Shown here piece by piece: positions 6,735-10,072 of a stretch of DNA of 10,072 nucleotides. Positions within the stretch are counted from its first letter, which is position 1, and each line of letters begins with the position of its first letter. Origin of the DNA: JAXGPP01 sp964436865. Its GTDB lineage: Bacteria > Planctomycetota > Planctomycetia > Pirellulales > Thermoguttaceae. The stretch spans positions 1 to 10,072 of the forward strand of contig CAYTFK010000263.1 of NCBI GenBank assembly GCA_964436865.1, written 5' to 3'. The translations under genes were made by a program, and so were the position numbers. A model generated the notes under the pieces. The model was not told the DNA's origin, made no database searches, and worked only from the letters and a program-made list of their open reading frames with translations.

Positions 6735-8117
6735 CTACGGCAAAGCCGCCGCGTACTCGGCCGCCTCGCGGAGGAGGTGCACGGCTCGCTCGATGCGTGG
6801 CAGTTCCTCGAAGCCATACGAGAGTCGCAACTGGCGGCGGCCGGCGGCCACCAGTTCGCCCGCCGGGTGGACGCAGTGCTCGCCGGGGATATAGACGACC
6901 CGCGGGCCCCTCGAGCCGGCGGGGCCGTCGATCGCCGCTTCGCCGGTCGTCCGCGAAAGGAAGCGGAAGAACCGCGAGCCCTCGCAGGTCTCCACGTCGC
7001 GGAAGGTCAGGTAGTAGTAGAACCCCGCCCGGCCGCCGCGGCACTCGCGAAGAAATCGGCCCAGTTCGGCATCGATCCACGACCGCGTGGCCACAGCTTT
7101 CTGGCGATAGCCGGCGTTCACCCGGGCGATCTGCTCGGCCACGTGATGGTCAAGCAGATAGCTGGCCATCTCCTGCGTGACCAGCGGCGCGCTGAAGCCG
7201 GCATCGCTCGTCCGCTCGACCATGGCGTTCAAGAATGCGCCCGGCGGTCCGATGAGGTATCCGATGCGCAATGCCGGGGCAAGGATCTTCGACAGCGTCC
7301 CGATCTCGCAGACGATTCCCAGCTCGTCATCCAGCAGGCCCGACCGGGGCTTCTCTACCGCCGGATCGTGGATCAGGTTCTCGTAGGCCTTGTCAAAGAC
7401 GATCGGGATGCGCCGATTGTGTTTCTGCGAGAGCCGCGTCGCAGTCGCCACGAGCTTCTGTCGCCGCTGGTTGCTGAGGATGCTGCAGGTGGGGTTGTTG
7501 ACCGTCACCACGTAGAACAAGCGGATCTGGTCCTGCCGCTCGCCGAGGCGCTCGAGGACCATTTCCAGCCGGTCGGTGTCCAGGCCGTACTCGTCTTCGG
7601 GGACGGCCAAGATCTCGAAGCCCTTCCGTTCCAGGTAATTCGAGTAAATGTAATAGTTGGGATCGGAGGTGATCACGATGCCCGGCGCGAGGAGATGGGC
7701 GAGCCCCTCGAGCAGGCTTGTTGCGCCGTTGGGGCCGATGATGATCCGGCTCCGCGCCAGGATCTCTTCGGTCAATCCGCCCAGCCCGTGTTCGACATGA
7801 AACCGGCGGATCGATTCGATCAGATTCGGCGAGCCGGCAGGCCCGCCGTAGTTCAGTGCGCAGCGATACCGGGCCGGATCGGCGAGGACCGCAGCCAAGG
7901 CTTCCTGGATCGCTTCGCGAGGAATCGTCCGCTCGTTCACGTAGCCGACACCGAGATTGATGTCCAACTCGTCGCGGAAATCGGCGGCGAAGGCCGCCAT
8001 CATCCGGCTCACCGGCGAAGGGAAGCTCGACGCCCGGCCGTAATCGGAAAGCCACACCGGTCCCACGGCACTGTTGGACACAGCATCGTCTCGTGCACGT
8101 CCCTGCTCAGCAGACAT
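6735..8117 (-). CDS. PLP-dependent aminotransferase, fold type I, class I/II
   Basis: This is a 460-residue cytoplasmic enzyme expected to bind pyridoxal phosphate and act on an amino group. Landmarks in order: NYGGPAGSPNLIESIRRF (89-106), the class I/II start of the large domain; GPNGATSLLEG (128-138), the phosphate loop; VVTVNNPTCSIL (203-214) with the Asn contacting the cofactor; VFDKAYENL (240-248) with the Asp that pairs with the pyridine nitrogen; GTLSKILAPALRIGYL (273-288) with Lys277 as the Schiff-base lysine and Arg285; and QLRLSYG with Arg431 for the substrate carboxylate. All key residues are present. The start at 8117 (MSAEQGRARDD) is preferred over a longer frame from 8204 because that extension translates the palindromic repeat. 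Its ribosome site (GGAA) is weak, so a slightly later start is possible. The substrate cannot be inferred from the sequence. It is 79 bases downstream of the Gfo/Idh gene. Confidence 0.88.
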   Translation of the reverse strand: MSAEQGRARDDAVSNSAVGPVWLSDYGRASSFPSPVSRMMAAFAADFRDELDINLGVGYVNERTIPREAIQEALAAVLADPARYRCALNYGGPAGSPNLIESIRRFHVEHGLGGLTEEILARSRIIIGPNGATSLLEGLAHLLAPGIVITSDPNYYIYSNYLERKGFEILAVPEDEYGLDTDRLEMVLERLGERQDQIRLFYVVTVNNPTCSILSNQRRQKLVATATRLSQKHNRRIPIVFDKAYENLIHDPAVEKPRSGLLDDELGIVCEIGTLSKILAPALRIGYLIGPPGAFLNAMVERTSDAGFSAPLVTQEMASYLLDHHVAEQIARVNAGYRQKAVATRSWIDAELGRFLRECRGGRAGFYYYLTFRDVETCEGSRFFRFLSRTTGEAAIDGPAGSRGPRVVYIPGEHCVHPAGELVAAGRRQLRLSYGFEELPRIERAVHLLREAAEYAAALP

Positions 8118-8137
8118 AAAGGTTCCAGCACAACCGT

Positions 8138-8192
8138 TTGTGGTGCGGCCGTCTCGGCTGCACTGTCGGCAGGCGAGACGCCTGCACCACAA
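8138..8192. repeat. 55-bp nested palindromic repeat element
   Basis: The element is bounded by perfect 9-bp inverted ends, TTGTGGTGC (8138-8146) and GCACCACAA (8184-8192). Its two 25-base arms (8138-8162 and 8168-8192) are complementary at 21 of 25 positions around a 5-base loop, CTGTC. Each arm also folds on itself: the right arm holds GCAGGCG-AGA-CGCCTGC, a perfect 7-bp stem, and the left arm holds GCGGCCG-TCT-CGGCTGC with one mismatch. It fills most of the gap between the Gfo/Idh stop and the aminotransferase ATG. Read on the plus strand, the right arm gives SAGETPAPQ, a tail I recall at the end of many doubtful planctomycete proteins, which suggests a dispersed REP-like family. It could act as an attenuator or mRNA-stabilising hairpin. 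Confidence 0.75.
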
Positions 8193-8196
8193 TGAT

Positions 8197-9363
8197 TCAG
8201 TCAAACTGCGGGATCTTGAGCGTCTCGCCGTCCTTGAGGGCCGACGCGTGGGCCACGATGCCGGGCACGGTCATTGCCAGAGCCTCGAAGACGTTCACGG
8301 CCGGCTGGCGATCTTCGAGAATGGCCGTGACAAACTCGTTGGAAAGCTGTCCGTGCGATCCGCCGTGTCCGCCCGGTGCGACGCTCGGTGGCAGGGCCGG
8401 CCGGGCCAGGTCGGGCAGCTCTTTCAAAGTGCCGTGGTATTCGAGCCCTTTCATCCAGCCACGCTCGCCGAAAATGCGGCCTGTCTCCTCCACCAGCCCG
8501 TAGACCGAGGTGCACATCGACATCCGCGACGAGCCCCCTTCGCTGGTCTGGAACAGAGCGATCTCGTCGCTGAGCGGGTTCTTGTACTGGTTGTCGGGGC
8601 CATAGCCGAGCCGGCCGCTGCGGAAACCCGTGCCCGACACGGCCGTATATCGCTTGCCGGTGACGCCGATATAGTAGGCGGTCGAGTGCGTGGGATACCA
8701 CAGCGGGGGCGAGCCGATCCGCCAATTGTTGAACGAGTCGATCGGCTGATCGAGATAGTGGTAATACTCGCCTTCGGAGTACACCACGCGGCCGAAGCCG
8801 TCGGCCCGGTAGATCTCGCGCATCGCGTGGCAGTCATCGTGATACCAACTGGTTTCGGCCATCATGTACTTCAGTCCGCTCGACTTGACGGCCTCGACCA
8901 GCTTCGCGGCGTCCTCGAGCGATCCCCACACCGCCGGAACGGCGGTCATCACATGCTTGCCGTGCTTCAGGACCTCGATGCAGTGCCGCGCATGGCTGGG
9001 AGCGTCGGTGGCGACGAACACCGCCTCAATAGCCGGATCCTTCACCAGTTCTTCCAGCGATTCGTACGACTTCTCGCAGCGGCAGGCCTGCATGAGCCCG
9101 GCGCGGCGGTCGGCAATCAGATCGCTGACCGCCACGATCTCCACGTTGGGATGGTCTTGAAATCCAAACGCCGCACCGAAGCGGCAGACACCGTAACCCA
9201 CGATGCCGACACGGACTTTGCGGTCCGAAACCGGCTTCCATTCGGCCGGGGCAGCGACCTCGGCGGCGAGGCTCCTTGCCGCCAGCCCCCCGGCGACCAT
9301 CGCTCCCACCGAACCGATGCCAAGTCTCTCAAGGAACTCGCGGCGATAGATCGGGCCAAACAT
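8197..9363 (-). CDS. Tat-exported Gfo/Idh/MocA-family oxidoreductase
   Basis: This is a 388-residue NAD(P)-binding protein of the family that oxidises or reduces sugars and cyclitols. The N-terminus MFGPIYRREFLERLGIGSVGAMVAGG is a twin-arginine signal. The Rossmann fold follows with VRVGIVGYGVCRFG (51-63, GxGxxxG) and the acidic strand end VAVSD (77-81). VFVATDAPSHARHCIEVLKHGKHV (115-138) is the typical next block. Where most members have the Glu-Lys-Pro motif this protein has AVPA (141-144), so the usual lysine is missing. WYPTHSTAYY carries the conserved catalytic-region His226. The start is decided by GGAGGA (9376-9371), which spaces well to the ATG at 9363; the in-frame GTG at 9378 overlaps that ribosome site and is not a credible start. 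It lies 64 bases after a second Gfo/Idh gene and probably shares its transcript. The substrate is unknown. Confidence 0.9.
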   Translation of the reverse strand: MFGPIYRREFLERLGIGSVGAMVAGGLAARSLAAEVAAPAEWKPVSDRKVRVGIVGYGVCRFGAAFGFQDHPNVEIVAVSDLIADRRAGLMQACRCEKSYESLEELVKDPAIEAVFVATDAPSHARHCIEVLKHGKHVMTAVPAVWGSLEDAAKLVEAVKSSGLKYMMAETSWYHDDCHAMREIYRADGFGRVVYSEGEYYHYLDQPIDSFNNWRIGSPPLWYPTHSTAYYIGVTGKRYTAVSGTGFRSGRLGYGPDNQYKNPLSDEIALFQTSEGGSSRMSMCTSVYGLVEETGRIFGERGWMKGLEYHGTLKELPDLARPALPPSVAPGGHGGSHGQLSNEFVTAILEDRQPAVNVFEALAMTVPGIVAHASALKDGETLKIPQFD

Positions 9364-9370
9364 CGGTTCA

Positions 9371-9376
9371 TCCTCC
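9371..9376 (-). promoter_or_regulatory. Ribosome binding site that decides the Gfo/Idh start
   Basis: GGAGGA on the minus strand, 7 bases before the ATG at 9363. The longer in-frame candidate start, GTG at 9378-9376, shares its last base with this site, and codons 2-3 of that longer frame would be the site itself, so the ATG is the better call. Confidence 0.7.
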
Positions 9377-9427
9377 ACTTCTTATGATTTCGCTGACCTC
9401 AAGTTCTGCAAGGCACGCGACTCCGGC

Positions 9428-10072
9428 TCAGATCGTCCATGGCGATCGCATGTCGCGATGGAGCATCTTCGCCGCTTCCAGATCGCCGACGATCACTTCC
9501 TGCTTCGGATCCCAGGTGATCTTGCGCCCGGTTCGCACGGCGATGTCGCACATGTGGCTGATGATATCCGAGCGCACTGCGTCTTCGAGCGTGCTCACCG
9601 CCGGCTTCCGCGTCCTCACCGCGTCGACGAAGTTCTGATCGTGCCGCGGGCTGAGGGCGAGCCTTGCCGCGGCCGGGTCGATCTTCGTCTCCAGGAGCGA
9701 TTTCGGTTCGGCGTCCAAGCCGCCCCGGCGGACATCGACCCAGCCGTCGGAGCCGATGAACTTCGTTGAATCGCCGCCCGGCTTGAGCGTCATCACTACG
9801 CCATCGCTCATCTCGACCGTCATGTCCCAGTTGTAGACCGTGTTGTAGAGCCCTGCGGCGGGAATCTTGCCGGTGCCCGAAAAACTCATCGGACCGGCCA
9901 GGTCGGCGTCGCTTCCCCAGACCATGATATCCAGGGGGTGAGCACCCCATCCGCCCAGGTAGCCGATCGAATAGTCGTAGATCCAGTAAGTGCCGGGCGG
10001 ATTGCAGCGATCCGCCGTATAGGGCGCTGTCGGTGCCGGTCCGATCCACATGTCATAGTCGAGGTTCGGCGG
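9428..10072 (-). CDS. Gfo/Idh/MocA-family oxidoreductase, 5' end outside the window
   Basis: The visible 214 residues are the C-terminal domain of a second Gfo/Idh/MocA protein. The frame is already open at the right edge (PPNLDYDMWIGPAP), a block that in planctomycete members precedes the active-site region, so the internal ATG at 10051 is not the true start. GYLGGWGAHPLDIMVWG carries the conserved His and Asp of the family's second domain. LARLALSPRHDQNFVDAVRTRKPAVSTLEDAVRSD follows the usual C-terminal pattern of residues that bring the domain back to the Rossmann fold, here split as ARLALSPRHDQNFVDAVRTR and KPAVSTLEDAVRSD. It ends at TGA 9428, 64 bases before the next Gfo/Idh gene, so the two are probably co-transcribed. 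Whether it has a Tat signal or an intact Rossmann motif cannot be seen here. Confidence 0.9.
   Translation of the reverse strand, partial: PPNLDYDMWIGPAPTAPYTADRCNPPGTYWIYDYSIGYLGGWGAHPLDIMVWGSDADLAGPMSFSGTGKIPAAGLYNTVYNWDMTVEMSDGVVMTLKPGGDSTKFIGSDGWVDVRRGGLDAEPKSLLETKIDPAAARLALSPRHDQNFVDAVRTRKPAVSTLEDAVRSDIISHMCDIAVRTGRKITWDPKQEVIVGDLEAAKMLHRDMRSPWTI

Noticed and set aside
6544..7080. Upstream extension of the glycoside-hydrolase-like frame
   Set aside because: It overlaps the 3' part of the aminotransferase gene, has no family similarity, and a ribosome site plus signal peptide mark the start at 6543.
6777..8195. Plus-strand open frame of 472 codons opposite the aminotransferase
   Set aside because: The aminotransferase has a complete set of cofactor-binding motifs. 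The antisense product is Arg/Asp/Ala-rich without domains and ends inside the palindromic repeat.
8074..9387. Plus-strand open frame of 437 codons opposite the Gfo/Idh gene
   Set aside because: It is a shadow of a well-supported gene, and it crosses the palindromic repeat.

Overview
The window most likely comes from a high-GC planctomycete (Pirellulales-like). This rests on four things seen together: a secreted SHD1-plus-WD40 protein, twin-arginine signals with the RREFL core on an aldo/keto reductase and a Gfo/Idh/MocA oxidoreductase, a large secreted protein of a type I associate with planctomycetes, and a short nested palindromic repeat. The phylum is inferred from protein style; no marker gene is present. 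A run of exactly 100 N marks a scaffold join, so this is draft or metagenomic sequence.

Layout from left to right. Positions 1-1281 (minus) hold the N-terminal 427 residues of an SHD1/WD40 protein that runs off the left edge. Positions 1282-1712 are a divergent intergenic region with a good promoter for the rightward gene and a weaker candidate for the leftward one. Positions 1713-2591 (plus) encode a Tat-exported aldo/keto reductase, the only rightward gene. From 2616 to the right edge every gene is on the minus strand. In transcription order (right to left) they are: a Gfo/Idh/MocA oxidoreductase cut by the right edge (9428-10072), a second, Tat-exported Gfo/Idh/MocA protein (8197-9363), a 55-bp palindromic repeat (8138-8192), a PLP-dependent aminotransferase (6735-8117), a possible internal promoter (6584-6611), a secreted glycoside-hydrolase-like protein (4966-6543), a short hexapeptide-repeat acetyltransferase (4335-4922), and a large secreted protein of unknown function interrupted by the N gap (2616-4291).

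The genes suggest extracytoplasmic handling of carbohydrate: a secreted clan GH-A-like hydrolase, exported or cytoplasmic sugar-type oxidoreductases, an aldo/keto reductase and an O-acetyltransferase. No complete pathway can be read from the window. No RNA gene, CRISPR array, transposase, phage gene or defence system was recognised. The least explained items are the nested palindrome, the unclassified GH-A-like enzyme, and the gapped protein whose missing part may hold a transglutaminase-like active site. The many long open frames opposite these genes are treated as high-GC antisense shadows.
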